Assembly: GCA_020746105.1 (NCBI GenBank)
Contig: CM036618.1
Location: 96,466,122-96,530,121, forward strand
Direction: 5' to 3'
DNA length: 64,000 nt
Source: Trogon surrucura
Lineage: Eukaryota > Chordata > Aves > Trogoniformes > Trogonidae
The notes beneath the pieces were generated by a model, which did not search any database, was not told where the DNA came from, and saw nothing but the letters and a program-made list of their open reading frames with translations. Below, piece by piece: positions 36,109 to 51,000 of this stretch (position 1 is its first letter; each line of letters starts with the position of its first letter). A program made the position numbers and the translations under genes.

Positions 36109-38885
36109 TATTGTGTATGATTTACTCCTAATGCTTTCACAGCGCTGTCAATTTCTACCTGTTAGAGATGAGGGCTTTGTAGATGGAATAATTCAGGAAT
36201 ATGCTTCCTAAATATAAAAATTCAAAATCTAAGGCCTTGTCTAGGCAGTAGGACTAGCTGAAGCGTTGACAAGTCACAGACAGGCTGCATCTCCAGATGA
36301 AATGGAGACTCAGTCTGCTTTGTATTTCCACAACAAGTCCTCTGCTATGTTGGTGTAGTATGATAATTTTGTGGATGCAATTACATTAACCTCTGATAGT
36401 GCTGGTAGCAGGTGAGTTAGCTGATTCCCTGAATTACTCAGTAAAAAGTGCTTATGATGACAAATATTTTGGGTTTAATTTTGAGGGGTTGAGTGCTGTC
36501 TGGTTTAGAGTTGTTTTTCTTTTCTTTTAATGTGCAGCCATAGATTCATTACTTTTATTTTAAAACACTGGACCTGTAGGCGAGGACCTAAATAAATTTC
36601 CACAGTTTTTGTTTTGCAATATTCCATATGAGGAATGAAGGAAAGAGCTACGTTTAAGTGAACAGATAAGGAAAAACTTAAAAGACAAGGTAGAAGAATC
36701 CCTGGCTTTCCCATCTATATCTCCCATTCCAGGTATGAGAAGTGAACTTCTAAGTATATTACAAGCCACCTAAAAATGTGGGAGTGGGCCAAGAGGTTTG
36801 GCTAGTATGTTTTAGTGCATATGTTTGAGTATCTGGGTGTTTCTTACTCTAAGTACTGTAACTGGGACCTGACTTTTGGTTTTGTGGCATTTTGCACTGT
36901 TGAGCCTAGACATGTGGAACACACCATGCTTGAGAACATACCAAGTCACAAAACTTCTGCTCTTCACCACCAACTCCCACGCAAAGCTCTTCTGTGCCAA
37001 TTGTGTTACGATCCTTCTCCATTAAGGGAAGTGACAAGAAGACTCACACAATTCAGGCAGGGTTAACCACAAGGTCCAGCTAGCTCCTCATCCCACCAGA
37101 GCAACAGCAGGCACTTTAGAGATGACACAAGATGTTCCATGTTGATCATTAGGTAATTAGCTACACGGCTGCGGTTTCCTAGGGTATTCCTAAATACCGT
37201 TAGCCAACGGTTAGTTCATGGTCTGGAGCTCTCCATGCCTTCTGTAGCTGCATCAAGCTTTGCGCTTGCAGTAATGTAAAAGCTTTGATTTGTCTAGGAG
37301 CTATTTTGGTGCTTGGGTGGTGGGAAGGAGTATTTACAGGTGATTTACAACCCTTTCAGTTAAACGCTGTTTCCCTTCTGGAGCATGTCAGAGTGTCTAA
37401 AGTCTAAACTCTTACTCTTGGAGCCGTGGTTTATGGTAAATGTATGAATTAATGCTATCTTCCTTTCTGTGTTTTGCTTGGTATACAATGAGGAAGGGAC
37501 TTTCTAGGCTTTTAAACACTTCTGAATCATTAAGAAATTGGTTTCTCAGACTCAAGGATAATGAAAGCTTTCTGTTGAGGAATGAAGCAGCTACAATCCC
37601 TTGTACTTGAGGACAAAACCCACCAAAGGTAACTCCCATTCACCATGAGACTGTGCAATGCCACCTTGACTGACAGGTGACAACAGCCCTGACCAGCCCC
37701 ACCTGGGACCTCCCTCATCCTGCTCATGGGAGCTTCATTTAAGCTCAGCCCAGGCAGGGGAGCTGTTGGCTGGTGTGGTGTTCTGACAGTGAGTAAGCTT
37801 CTAATTTTTAATTATCTTGCTGGTCAGAAGAGCCTGGGTGTGAAACTGTGTTTCAGGTTGCGAGACCCCCAAGTGGAGTGAGCTCATCCATCTCAGACTT
37901 CCACGTGCCAGCATGTCTGTGCCATGAGCAGCCCTTTGGGCTGCTGAGGTCTATGGCATGTTTGTGTTGTGATAAGGTTGGAGACTCAGGGGGTAGAGAA
38001 ATGCTTTTCCCTGTCTGTGTGGATTCCTCCTTGCGTATCACTCTGAATAATAGCTGTTCATGTTCAGAATTAATATTACCTTCCAGTTTTTTGGGAAGTG
38101 AAGTGGGCATAAGATCTGCCTCCAGCATGGTCCTTCAAAGAATATAAAATTTCAGTCATGAAACAACAGAAAGCCAAAATAAACAGGTCTTTGAAGGATT
38201 GGTTAGACTGCCTGAGATGGGTGTGTCAGGGGCTTATTTAAGTATTTAGAGCTATTTACTTAAGCAGTCTCCCTTTATTTGTGTAGGAGCTCTATCTGGG
38301 TGTCATTGTGCTTGGAAAATAGTAGAGAGCACTCTGGTGTTTATGTGAGGACAGCAGACTGCTCTTCAGGGGTTTGAACATAGGTTTTTGGAGTTTCAGT
38401 GGGTCAAATCACTTTGGGGAAGGAGCTGATGGTTCTGGAGCTAGAAAGGCAGGCACAGCATGAGGGTGGCTGAAGGTAAGGGAGGAGTAGAGGTAGGGAA
38501 AGAGACAAGAAGAGAGCAACCTTCCCCTTTGGGTAGGTGTGAGCTGTTACACGGGTCTCAGTTGCCCAAGGCTCCTTCCCTGCCTGGTAGAGACAGGCTG
38601 ATGCCAAATTAATGTGTTAGGCATTGCCTGGAAGAGCCTTGACCCTGCTGGAAGCTGACTTGTGTGATCTAGGTCCTCATATTTGCTGAGAGTCCCCCTG
38701 AGAATTGGCCAGCTGTCTCTGAACAAGTAAGAAAAGCTGTGCAACTTCCATACTCCTTTGACCCTTGGGTGGAGCAATGTATAAATAACACGTGTCTTTG
38801 AAATAAGGTACCATCCATTGCTTTGCTTTCCAAAGGTAAATAGGCTAATAAATTTTATGGCTGCTGAGTTATCAACTTGTTAAAA
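36109..38885. other. Intergenic upstream of PLB1
   Basis: No gene, repeat or exon is recognised. The last few hundred bases probably hold PLB1 regulatory sequence. Confidence 0.6.
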
Positions 38886-38891
38886 TATAAA
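38854..38891 (+). promoter_or_regulatory. PLB1: Candidate PLB1 promoter
   Basis: TATAAA at 38886-38891 lies 75 bases before the PLB1 start codon, which would give a short 5' UTR of about 50 bases. TTTATG at 38854-38859 matches the core of intestinal CDX sites, suiting a gut-expressed gene. A second TATA-like TATAAATA lies at 38780-38787. Confidence 0.4.
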
Positions 38892-38965
38892 GGAGGAGAA
38901 AGAAGAGTATTAGCTTTAACGTCTAACAGAGAGCACTCCGGGATTATCAATTCATAGAGGAAATC

Positions 38966-39014
38966 ATGAAGCTATTGTTAGGCCTGTTGTTCCTTTGGTT
39001 GCTCTCCTCAGAAG
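38966..39014 (+). CDS. PLB1: PLB1 exon 1 (signal peptide)
   Basis: [16 protein letters not shown] plus one base; donor GAAG|gtaagt, phase 1. A short, leucine-rich hydrophobic stretch right after the Met fits a secretory signal peptide. The ATG (AATCATGA) is chosen because it lies downstream of a TATA box and begins the hydrophobic run. Confidence 0.75.
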
Positions 39015-42000
39015 GTAAGTTTTGAAAAACCCTTTGAAAATTCAAGTTATACTATTTAGGAACCTATATTTTTAGTTGTTGCAAGGTGGGTGGTATAGCA
39101 GGAGTTTTAGAAGCACGACGAAGAAAATCTGTGAGTAAAACTGTGATCTTGTGTGTAATTTTAGGTATGTTTGATCACTTTTGATGAAGATACACGCATT
39201 GGTTTGCCCTGCTTTGGGGATGAACTGCATCTTAGACAGGTACTAAGGCTTTTGGATGAGAAAAACCCCATCAAATAATCAGACCAACAGTGAGATCTGT
39301 ACTAAAATCGTGCAGAAATTCAAGCAAGGGACAGAGTTTTCTCTGAATTCATATATATATATACATGAGCATTGTATTTTTTGCCCAGGGCATTGTTGTT
39401 AGATTTCTGCAAATTTCGGGGTGGAGAGAGGGAGCCTTTTTTCCCTGTACTGAGTCTGTGAAGTCCACATTTGGTGCCAGATCTACCAGTTTTGTAGGTG
39501 CTCTAGGACTAAAAATGCTGTGTATGTTTTGGCCTTATCATGTCTGTGCTTCGGCTCTCTGCCTGTGAGGAAGTAATGACAAATAGCAGTAGTACCTTAC
39601 CTGACCTGTAGACTGTGAGGATAAGTAACTTCAGAGGATTATAACATGCTCTGACAAATAACTAACTGTTAAGAAGTTTTGCTTCCCAAAATAAATGGAA
39701 GAAATGATCACACTTGAACTTTTTAGTTTAGGGGAAAAGATGGATGGTAACTGCAGTTCCTGTGAAAATTTGATTCAGGAAAAAATGTTGATTGATAGCA
39801 GCCTGTAAGAATTAGTAGCTGAAACAGGTTGACTGTAAGAGCAAAGGAGGAAGGAGCAGACTCTTTCTCCCGAATTTTGGGAAAACTGTTAGACATATAC
39901 TTTTTTTTTTTGAGGTGTTGAGAACACTAAAAAGAAAACCTAGCATTATTAAACAGTAGAGTAAGGGAGTAACTGAGAGCAATAGGAGTTTAAAAAAAAT
40001 TATCCTATGGAAAGCATGATTCCAAAGCAAACTAAGAAAACTAAAAAGGTTAAAATTCTATTCAGCCAAGTCAAAAATTAATCCAAGGGGAAACACTGAA
40101 TCACTGTTGAGGGAAAAAGCCCTAGTAAATCCTTTTTCAAATACATCTGAAACAGGGAGTCTGTAGGGCTTACTGATGTATACAAGAAAGCTGAAGCCCA
40201 GTAGAAAAACTTCTTTCTTTTTTTTTCCTGGTGTCCTCTGAATATGAGTTTAAAAAAGGTCTTGTGTTTAGAGCCCTTCAGCACAAGGGACAAGGGGGAA
40301 CACTCCATTGTATTAACTGTGGTGCAAACTATTTCTTGAACTGCTATTGGTGTCAGGAGTGGAAGATGGCAAATGTGAAACCGTTTGGTGGAACGGGCTC
40401 CATGTTAAGAGGATCTGGAAGACCGCAGTGGTAGTTGTGGAAAAGCAGCAGGATTGTCTCCTGCACTAGGCAAACTGGTGATAGCAGTGTGAAGAACTGA
40501 GTGAACTGACTCAGGGTAAACATGATATAACAAAGGAGCTTCCCTGGGGACTGAAGAATCAGGTTGCAAATTTTCAAACTTCGAGAAGAGGGGAGAGTGA
40601 ATCTGCAGAGGCTCATGCTGATCGGCATTGGGATGTGGGCTCTTCACGTACTCAGAAGTGATCTGGATAATGGGGCACTTTACCTTGCTGATACAAAACT
40701 ATTCAAGATGCTCAGAATGAAAACTTGAAAGTACTATACATGGGGAAAAATTACTTTAGCTATGTGTGTGCTATGGTGAACTCTGAATTAGATACTCCTT
40801 GGTCACAGAACATAGATGTCTGAAGATACCAGTTCAGTGTTAGGAACAGCCAGACACAAACAATTTCAGGAGTCAGGAGAGAGCAGCATAGGAAGCACTT
40901 TTCTTCTACTGTGTATAGGTCCACACATCACCTGCATCTTGTCAGTTGTCTAGACTTTTTATCCCCCAAAATGTCGAAAAACCTGGGAGGACAGTGAAGC
41001 AGAAAAGTGCTCAGGCTTATGAAACAACTTCAATGTGAGATCAAATAGACTGACTCTTCAGCTTGGAAGAAGGATTGATAGGTATATGATAGAACATACA
41101 GACATATGCAAAATGATAGGTTTTGTGGAAACACAGCATGAATGCTGTTTACAAGAACAACAAGGAAACAGATCAAGTTATTAACAAATGAGAAAGTACT
41201 TTTTTTCAACATGTACTTAAATGATGAAGCACCTTTGCCACAAAACTTGAGGGGAAGAACAAACGTGAAGAGCAGGCAAATACATGGAAGAAAGGTCCTG
41301 GAGAGTTCTTCAACATAAAGTAATTGCTTGCTGAGGGAGACCAATAGCATGGACAGTTGAGAGGATACAGCATGGAAGTATAACTGCATTTTCCTTATTC
41401 TTTCCTTAAGAATCTTCATTTGGATATTGTAAGAGGCAGAAAACCTATGTCAGCTTCACACAGTACAGCCATTCTCAAATCTTTGAAATACTGAAAGATC
41501 ATTCCCTGCCCCGTTGGCTCCCCAGTCCCTGGAACTGTGATTGCACCCTTTTTCTTCTTCAATGTAACCTGTAGATCTGTTCTCAAACGTAGTTGAAATT
41601 AGTGTTAAAATTCTCAAAGATACTGAGTTTCTGCAACAGATTTATGTGATGCAGACAAGTCCTTCATTGTGCCCGCCTCCAGTATCTCAAACAACAGAGC
41701 TGGGATTATGGTTATTGTCCTGAGTAATGCATTGTCTAAAAATACAGACTGAACAAGGATGCTTTTAAATAAAATGTCACACAACAGCCAGGCAGCAACT
41801 GTCTCAACTTTCTACCGAGTAGAGTAAAAAAAATATAAATTTGCAAATGCTCATGGCTGCAACCCAAGTGGAGGAAAAAAAAAAAAAAAAGGCAAGCAAA
41901 TCACAGATGTATGGAAGTTGCTGACTGTTGTTGAAGATGGTCATGTAGGCTCATGAGACAGACTGACGTGGTCATGGGGAGTAGCAGTGGCTTTCTGCCA

Positions 42001-45000
42001 CCCTGCTGACCTCTGCCTGCTCTGGTACTTGGTCCTCAGGGGCTGCCCAAAGCCTCGTACTGGGCACATCACCTCCCTGCAGCGTGAGCGCTGCCGGCTG
42101 CCCTACGCAAATGTCTATCTTACTGTTAGGCTGAGCTGGCTCTGTTGTTTCCTCTGCCTTTGACATGGAGAGGAAGGTGTACAAGCACAAGTATGCAACA
42201 GGATTAAATGCTCTGGATATAGGTCCTGGATGTTAAAGGACAATTATTCTAAACATGGCAAGATTTGTTACAAGACTTGCTGGATGTTGGTGGCTTTAGT
42301 GTGGCAAGCAGGGGCAGCTGAGAGCACACTTTGAAACTCTGCTGAGGTTGAGACCCAGACTTTGTGGCTACCTTTGTGAAGATTTTAGGGTAAACCAAAA
42401 TCTATGTGTATAAATCGAAGTGTGTACTCAAGCAAAGAAAATAATGTTTACTGGAACAACTACAGGCCTGCCTTCTGGCTCCACAGGCTATTTTGTCTGT
42501 CAACACTCTTTACTAAGAGAAGAAATTACGGTTGTTTCTATATCACTATGGCAAACTCACAACAGTGTTGATATTGCTCTCTGTGAAAGATGTAGATTAA
42601 TGTAAATTGCTCCTTTCTGAGGAGTTCCACCTTGTACATTTTCAAATTACTCTCAGTTTGAACAGAATAAAACTACAACAATGTATGAAATCTGCTGAAA
42701 AGGAAAGAAAAAAGGTAAAAAAGACCTGTGGAGGATAAGGTTAGTTGAGGAGATCCACAAGCAGCTCATCACCTATGTGTATGACTTCATCGTACTCTGC
42801 TAATTTCAAGAGATGTCACCTGCTTATAATAACTAAAAGCTGATTCTAGTATGGCAAAAACTAAGTAAATACATTTGGTTGTTGGAATGAGCCCGACCTT
42901 TGGAAAGCAGAGCAGAGGAGAAAGATTGTTCCTGTCAGAATTCTGTGGTTTTAGGTATACTAAGTCTTCTGAAATTATTTTCTAAGGTGAAAAAAATAGC
43001 ACAATTCATTCTTGTAATGTTTTTAAGGTAATGCGGAACATCTGGAGGACCAGGGGAAACTAAAGGTAGAGTGTAAATGCAGCTTTATCTTTTTTCCTTT
43101 TTTCAATACCTATCATTGCTTCTCTAACTCTTGCTTCCTCTGAGGCAGGCAGAAGAAAAAAATATGGCTTGGTGCTCTAAACAGTTTGATTCTGCAAAGA
43201 ATAAATGCAAAATAAATGACTCAGCAATGTGATGTTGCAGCTGGAAGATTACAGTAGCTAATCAGGAAATAGAAGTTTCTCTGAGCAATGTTTGTTATTA
43301 GGTTGCACATCCTGTACGTAAATTGCTTGTGGTTAGCACTTGTTCCTAGATGCTCTGTTGCTCTTTTAGAAATGCAAGATGAAATTCTTCCTCGTGCTAT
43401 AATGGTGCAAAGCGTGTGCACTGTCAAAGTCCTCCAACTGGGGGACAGGGGATGTGTGGGGACGGTGGTGGTCCTTGTCACAATACAGATTTCACCTTTA
43501 TGGTAGTAGTGATGGTCAGCTAGCCAAACATGGCCATAGAATCACACAGAATTGTTGAGGCTGGAAAAGACCTCTGAGACAATCAAGTTCAGCCTATGAC
43601 TCAACAGCATCGCAACAGCTAGACCATGGCACTAAGTGCCACATCCAGCCTCTCCTTAAACACCTCCAGGGGTGATAAGGGAAGCCCTGGCCAAGTAACC
43701 CCGGAGGGATTTTCTTTCATCTCTCTTTCAAGTAGTAGATGTTTGGCCATAGCTACAGGCGGGGTGTGGGAGGGCATTAAATGGTGCTCCTAGTAGTACT
43801 GAGCTGTCTCTCACACTGAGTGAATAATGTCACTCACATCCTTCTCCCAAATGTAGCTCTTTTCTTTCCCCTCTTCAGAGCTTTTTGTGATCACCTGGGA
43901 ATTTTACCAGTTGCCAAAGCCCCAGAACTGGTTCATTCTGCCTTTCCTGTTGTGTATTGAAGATGTAGGTTTTTGCTGTGTCCATTGGGTGCCCCCTGGT
44001 ATATGAAGACATGTGCACCAGCTGTCCTCGCGACCTCTTCCAGATTAAGCACTCGCTGTTTGCAGCCATGGATGTAACATGTGTTTGGCACATTTCATTG
44101 TTTGCTTAGGCCCAGCTCTGTGGCAATCAGTAAGAAAACTGAGCCAAAAGTTTCAAGTACTTCTAGCAGAGGTGTAATTATTCTTTAAATTGCTGTTAAT
44201 GAGTAAGAGCTTGGTACTGCGCGAGAATGGAGACCATAGGACCCTCCTTCCACAAAGGGTTAAATCTAAGCAATCAACTGTATTTATTTGCTTGTGTCAA
44301 AGGCTCTAAGAAGATTCCAGTTTTCATGTGAGCAGACAGTGTCACCCAAGACCCCTTCATCTTCAGGTTCGTGTTTGATATTATCCTTGTAGAGGCTTTC
44401 CTTCCTGAAATTATTTGAGAAAGGACTGGGGGAGAAATCAACTGTTTGAGGGATGTCTTTGTGTGGGATGTGACTGAAACGGAGGTAGGCTCTACAAACT
44501 CCTTATTTTTTTTCATCCTATTCATAATTACTTTTCTACCTTAGTTTCTTCATCTGCTAATTGAGGATGCCACTATTACTTAAATTATTCACAGCAGTGT
44601 TTTATGATGTCTTCTTGCTTGATGAATGAGCATTTCAGTGCATTTAAGCATATAAAGTATTTACTGAACATATGAGTAAATTTGCTCATTCTTTCTGACT
44701 TAATTTAAAACTGCCAGTCAAAACAATCGATGCAAACTTCCTACTTTTTAATCAATTTTGTTATGTTTTAATATACTGGTGAACATCATTTTCTTTCAAA
44801 GTTGCTGCTTGTTTTTAGCCTTGAGTCTTTCACTTTTCTGCAGTTCATGCTCTGAGACCAGCTGACATTAAAGCAGTCACTGCAATAGGAAGTTTGCAAA
44901 GAGTAAGTACAAGCAGGAAACGTGCTGAACGTGACCCACTTCCTCCACTGTGATGATGAAGTGAACTGATGATGTAGTTTGGGGTCCCATTTGGGGCATT

Positions 45001-48000
45001 CAGGACTTGAATCTTTCCACAAGCATGAAAGGCTTCTGGTGAAAAATGACTGGAAATACCTGCTGTTCAGTGTTCCAGTATACCCTGAGTCTAAAAATAT
45101 CCAGCTGACTTTGTGCAGGAGGAAATGTGATCACAGTGCTCTTGCAAAGAACCGTGATATTTGATGAGAGCACTTGGGTTTTCCTGACAATGAGCATAAC
45201 AGATCAAATAACTGGAAGAAGAAGCTGGGAAAATTCAAACTGGAAAAAAGTATAGTTTTGGTGAACACCACTAGAAAAAATTATCAAGAAATGTGGTAGA
45301 TTTTTCCATCCTGTTGGAATGTTTTCTGTAGAGACTGGTTTCCTATCTAGCTCCAGAAGAATCGCAGAGGTATGTTTCTGGTGTGCAAATCACTGGGTAA
45401 AATTCTTCTGCCTGTTTTAATACAGACAGATTCAGATGACCTTTACTTATCTTAACAGTTGGAAGTGAATATCTGAAATAGATTTGAAGCCCTATTAAAA
45501 GCATTTAATCACAATTCCCAAGCTTTGAGGAAGTGTTTAAATGCATGTTGGGTAAAAATCAGTAGCCATTGCAGGGTCTACAACTGTGAAGAAATGGTGG
45601 AAATTCTCCCTTATCACAAAACATCTTACAAATTTGAGGTGGTATTCATCAAGTCGTGGTGTTTTTCCTTGAGATGAAAGCTTTCCATTAGAAAATAAGC
45701 ACTCCTGGACTTCTTATGAGTACCTCCTTTGGAAGAAAGTAAATGTCCTAAATGCAAAGGTGCTTTACCCATATCCAGTGCATGGCCCTTTAGAGCAGTC
45801 TTTTTTTTTGTGCCAATGTCTTTGTTGCTTGAGGATGGTGCCACAGAAAACATACATATGACCTTCTTTTAAGGGATGTCTACTTTCCTAGAGCAGCATC
45901 CCTATCACTCTCTTCTCAGACTCTCCGAAATCAGTGAAGTTCCTCCTTATTGAAAAGGAGTTGATCTGGAGATATTTGTTTTGGAACACCATTTCATTTG
46001 ACTGACTCTGAGTTCAATTAGTGAGATTTTAATTTCAGTCATATGTAATAAATTCATTAATGAAAGTGGTGGCTAAGAAAGGATTACCAAGCTATGAAAA
46101 TATGCTGTAATAAGTAAGCTCTGGAAAATGATTTAAATCTGTGAGTAACTACAACACGATGGAGAAGAGCATGTAGAAAACACTGCTCTCTATAACAGGA
46201 ATAGAATGCGGTGGGGGAACAGTGTATGTAGACCTACTTTACCCTTTGCTTAATGCTATTCTTACTGCTTCCTTGTTTACAGAAACCAGGATCTGGTGTA
46301 GATCATGAGGATTTACTCCAAAGGTAACAATGAATTGTTGTAGTGTAAGTGTCATGATACCAATTTATATGGTATCACAGTGCAGGAATTAGGCTCAAGC
46401 AATTCATACTTGTTTCTAGAGAAGAGGACAGAAAGCCTATGTAAAACATGAAGGATTTTGAGGCACTGGATCATTCTCAATTCTTAGTTAACAGAAATTA
46501 TTTGTATTTATGCAAGATATAGAACTACCTTAGGGTTGCAATAATCTTGTTTAAAAATCATTGCTACATGATGAATCCTAGGTATTAAATATCATCATCC
46601 ACTAGTTAGAGACTAGAAATCAGGGATTTATTCAAGCAAAGAAGGAACCCTAGTGTCCTGATATCCTGTCCTCTTCTTGAATAACTCCCAGTGCTTCATG
46701 GACAAAACTTACCCCATTTTCTTCTTTCATGTGCCCCTAGCAGATCTAAAAGAGTGAGTGAACATGTGCCCAGACCTTGAAGATACAAGTCTCTGTTGCT
46801 CTTTTGAGTCATAGCATTGCAGATGAGGATTTGACTCTTCACAAATAAAGTTTAAAGACTATTTTTTTTTAAATGGTTGCACAAACATCTGTGTCCACTT
46901 GTATGTGAGTGCACACAGTGAGGTCCCTGCATTACCTGTACATATGCATAAGAACAATTATTGCAACATGCAAAGTGTATAGAAAAATGAAAATTGATAT
47001 CTAAGACTGTGTTCTTACTCAGCAATAGCTGATGATATGACAGTTTTGGGGAAAGAAAGGCCCCATTCTTAATTTCAACAGCTGCCATGAATATACACTC
47101 TGAGCTGTAGCATAGCTAATAAGAAATTGAGGCAGTGCTGTAATCTAATTTTTCTTTGAGAAATGAAATAACAGCAACTTCCTGTTTTCTCTTCCCTTTC
47201 TACAGCACAGGAAAGAGCCTTTCTGAAGTAAGCGTGGAAACTTTAGCAGGTGCGTCTTGCTGTCACACTGAAACTCAAGCAAATTGATTGAACAGAATGC
47301 TGGCGAGAGCTGCAGGGCTTTGCTGGGCTGCAGAGCAGGTGCAGCACAAGCACCCTGCAGGAGTGTAAAGGAAAGCCTGAGGGATGGTTTACTTGGGGGT
47401 TATGAGTACAGCCAGGCTGTGTTATCTATGCTGTAAACAGACCAACTGGGTAGACAAATAGTGGTGACGGGGGTGCCGCAGACTGTTGCAAGAGTCTTAC
47501 ATGCCCTACAGGGATTTTTGCTACTGCTACCAATGCCACAGTCCTTGATGGTGTGTGCTTGCTGCCTGTGCAAGCCCAGTGAAATCACATGTGGCTTTGC
47601 CTGTCTGGCATTCTCTACACTGCCACATGCTCAGGATTTACACTGAGGTTGCCATAGATGTACCACACATGAATTTATCATTTGTGGTGCCAGCTTGCTC
47701 TGAACGCAGCCTTGACTTACTTCAAGGGTGTTGCAAGTAAAGCCTTCAGGTCCACTGAAATGCTGAGCTGAGTAGTGGATAGCTCCTGGTTCATCTCCTC
47801 CAAGTCTTCTTAGTGTCTCAATGTCACCTCCGTTTCCCTGTGAAAGGAGTTTAAAACCTGACAACTCCTTAGTGCTTCAGGAGGCTGCCTCTGGGTAACC
47901 CTTCCCAGCAGCTTAATTTCTGCAGATGCTTGTATTCAAATCTGCTTATGCCACTTATGGCTGATACAAGAGATGGGGATGGAGGTTTCTGACCTGAATC

Positions 48001-51000
48001 TGGAGGCAATCTCAGATGTCAAACCTCCATTTCAGAAGGCAAGGAGCAAAACCAGCAAGAACAGCTGCAGAGGAGCTCGGGTGTACCTCTTGTGCCTGCC
48101 AAGAGATTCTCAGACTTTACATTTTCTGGCTGTTTTAGTCCTGTTGTGTTTATAGCGAAATGGCAGAGTAGCAGTCCCTTGTATACAGAAATCACCTAAC
48201 CTTCATATGTCATTCAGCTCTCATCAGCGGTTTTAATCCCTCGGTCCTATGCCAGACTCCTCCACCTGCCACAAAGGGAGTGACATCAGACAGTCAAGCC
48301 ATGTAAGTCTGAGGGGTTTGGGGCTGGGCAGTTGATTTACAGCTGGCAAGGTGGCGGTGGAAGCCTTTGATTCTGGAGCACTTCATTGAATACAGAATAT
48401 GTTCAGTACTGGCAGAGGCTACACAGATGCTCCAGGGCAGACCCTGCCACTGTGGCTCAATTGTCATCTCTCAGAAGCAGGAGAAACGAAGCCCACTGTG
48501 AGCTTTGGGGTCTGGATTGCCTGGTTTAACATCAGGTCTCCCTGTTTATAGCAGGAAAACAAACTTTTGGCTCAAATAGAATTAGAGGCATGCCTAGCAA
48601 GCTGTGCCTGCCATTTTCATGTAAGTGCATGTGTCTGAAAGTGAGATGCCTGAATATGAGCTAATCACCCCAAGCTCTCTGTAGCACTGACAAGTGTCTC
48701 ATCTTGACACATTTAGGAGAGAAAAAATTAATCCCACCTGAAGTCTCAAATGTTGTTTTATTTAATGACAAAAAATCAGTCAAAGCTTTACCCTTACTGA
48801 TGCCTCCTTAGTTTCTTTTTTCCTTTCTGCTTTTCAGAGACCTCCTGCATCAAGCTGAAGAAATGGTGAAGCTCATGAAAGAGAATCAGGTTTGTTTAAA
48901 GAACAGGACAATTCAGAAAGTTTGGCCTTGAAACAGAAAAAGGGGACAAATGTGATTAAAGACTTTAAACAGCAGTAAAAAAAATCTTCAAAAATAGAAA
49001 ATTCCATTTTTTGAGGTTAAGAGACTTTGGTCTTTCTGTTATATACAAGAATCAATTCTGTACCTTTTAAGTACAGACTTTTGTTTTTGAAATTATCCCA
49101 CATACTTTACCTTTGTCAGAGTGGCTGAAGAGCCTGGTAGGAGAGCCAATATGTTTGGTTTCTGCTGGATAAGGATGTGAGACCTCTGGTAGCTACACTC
49201 CGTAACTGTGCCAGTGTTTCTGAGAAGCCAACCCAAAATAATATTTCTCAGTATTTGTCTCTTCAGTTTCCTCTTGGTCTTTTAGGATCATAATGTCATA
49301 AAGGATAGTAAAGGCCTAGATAGGCCTTGGCTAATATCAGTGGTTGATGCTGGCGAGAGCTTGAATTATCACTTAGAGCTTTAGCATACATTTTTGTGCC
49401 ACTGAGTGATTCTAACCAACGCTCTTCAGGATTGGTAAGAACTGCCTAATATAGCATAGCTGAGCTGGGCTCTAGATCTCAGATTTTTGCTCCAGCCTTC
49501 ATCTCGCTAGTGTGACCCAGCCTCAGAAGTTCAGGAACATTAACCGAGTCAGCAAGCTGCAACAGTGATGAAAAGAAGCATCAAGCTCTGTGGTAAGCTG
49601 TGCATGCCCATCTTCTCCAGTAGACTCTCCAATGGCAGCAGCAATTTTGGCTCTATTCTGAGCTTTTCATAGGTGTGTGTTCAGCTTTAATTGCAGCATC
49701 GGCTGCCTAACCATCCTTTTGCTGTCTCCTCTAGGGAAAAGCTGAATGAATTGTCAAATGGAAGTGATCAGAATGGCCAGAGTTGAGCCATGGAGTACTT
49801 ACGGCTCAGTCTAGCTAATTTAAAGCCACAGCAAATCTTGTGTGAGAAAAGAAAACACAAATTTGATCTCTTATCATCCTATTCCTTCAAATTTTTTGTT
49901 TTTCCTCCCAGATAGTGGACTTCCAAAATGACTGGAAACTGATCACGATTTTTTTTAGTGCTGAAAACCCATGTTCTTCCTGTGCCTCCACACAACTGGT
50001 AAGCTTTTATTGGGGTGTTTTAGCCATCAAGGCAGGTGCTCAAGACACTTTTCTGAACTTTGTTCTCTGCCGTAGCGAACCAAAGCAGTAACTAGTTTTG
50101 GGATTCTGGAATGACTCTATTCAGTGATGTAAGCTGCTGGCACATGATGTGATTTGTGTTTATAAACATCTGTACTTAATTAGTGATCCCAAGTCTGAGA
50201 TGCCTTAGTAGAGCTCTTTTCCCCCTTCAAGTCTAAAGATAATTTCTTTCCTATTCTTGTCTCTTTTTGGTATATGTTGTCTAATTACAGGCAGATAAAC
50301 TACAAAACTAGTTCCATGTTTTTTTTCACGGTGCAGACTAAGGCTGAATCCAGCATATAGTGGTTGTTCGTAACCGTTCAGTCCACAGCTCAATGCACAG
50401 GGTTTGTGACTTTTGGCAAATTGATGACTTTTGTTTTTTCTACTAGTTTTAATGGCAGTTCTCATCTCATTTGCAGAAAAACTGCATACTGGACAACCTG
50501 GAAAAACTTAAAGATGTCTTGGATTTTTTGTATGAAAATGTAAGTTTTATTAATCAGCTTTGAATACCTGGATCCTTTGCTGATTTTTCCAGTCTCCCTT
50601 ACTGGATTAGGTTTTGTACCACTGTTTGGGTGACTTAGAACACCAATCTCATTGACTCCAACCTACTGACTCCATTCATTGTCACCAAGTGTTTTACTCA
50701 TGCTTTTAAAAATCTGATGCATGCAAACAGCAAGGAGTGTCAGGTAACTGCTTTGTTTTGCAACACAAGCTGATGTACCACCCAGTCTTTGGGGTTTTTT
50801 TTGAGTTATTTCTGTAAAAAATGGGGTACGTCTGTCTAGGTCTGAAAGTCAAACAGGGCGGTTTGTGAAAATAACTGATACCTAATTACTGGATGTGTTG
50901 ACCTACATAGGCAGTGTACAGGCTAACTTCCTGGTGACTATTACAGAACAGGGAAAACACCAATTAAAAACAGGTTTAATGATTTGGGGTTTTTTAACGA

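Noticed and set aside
44110-44129. 20-base candidate PLB1 exon with good acceptor and gtaaga donor
   Set aside because: Its length breaks the reading frame of the joined exons, and the peptide has no likeness to PLB1.
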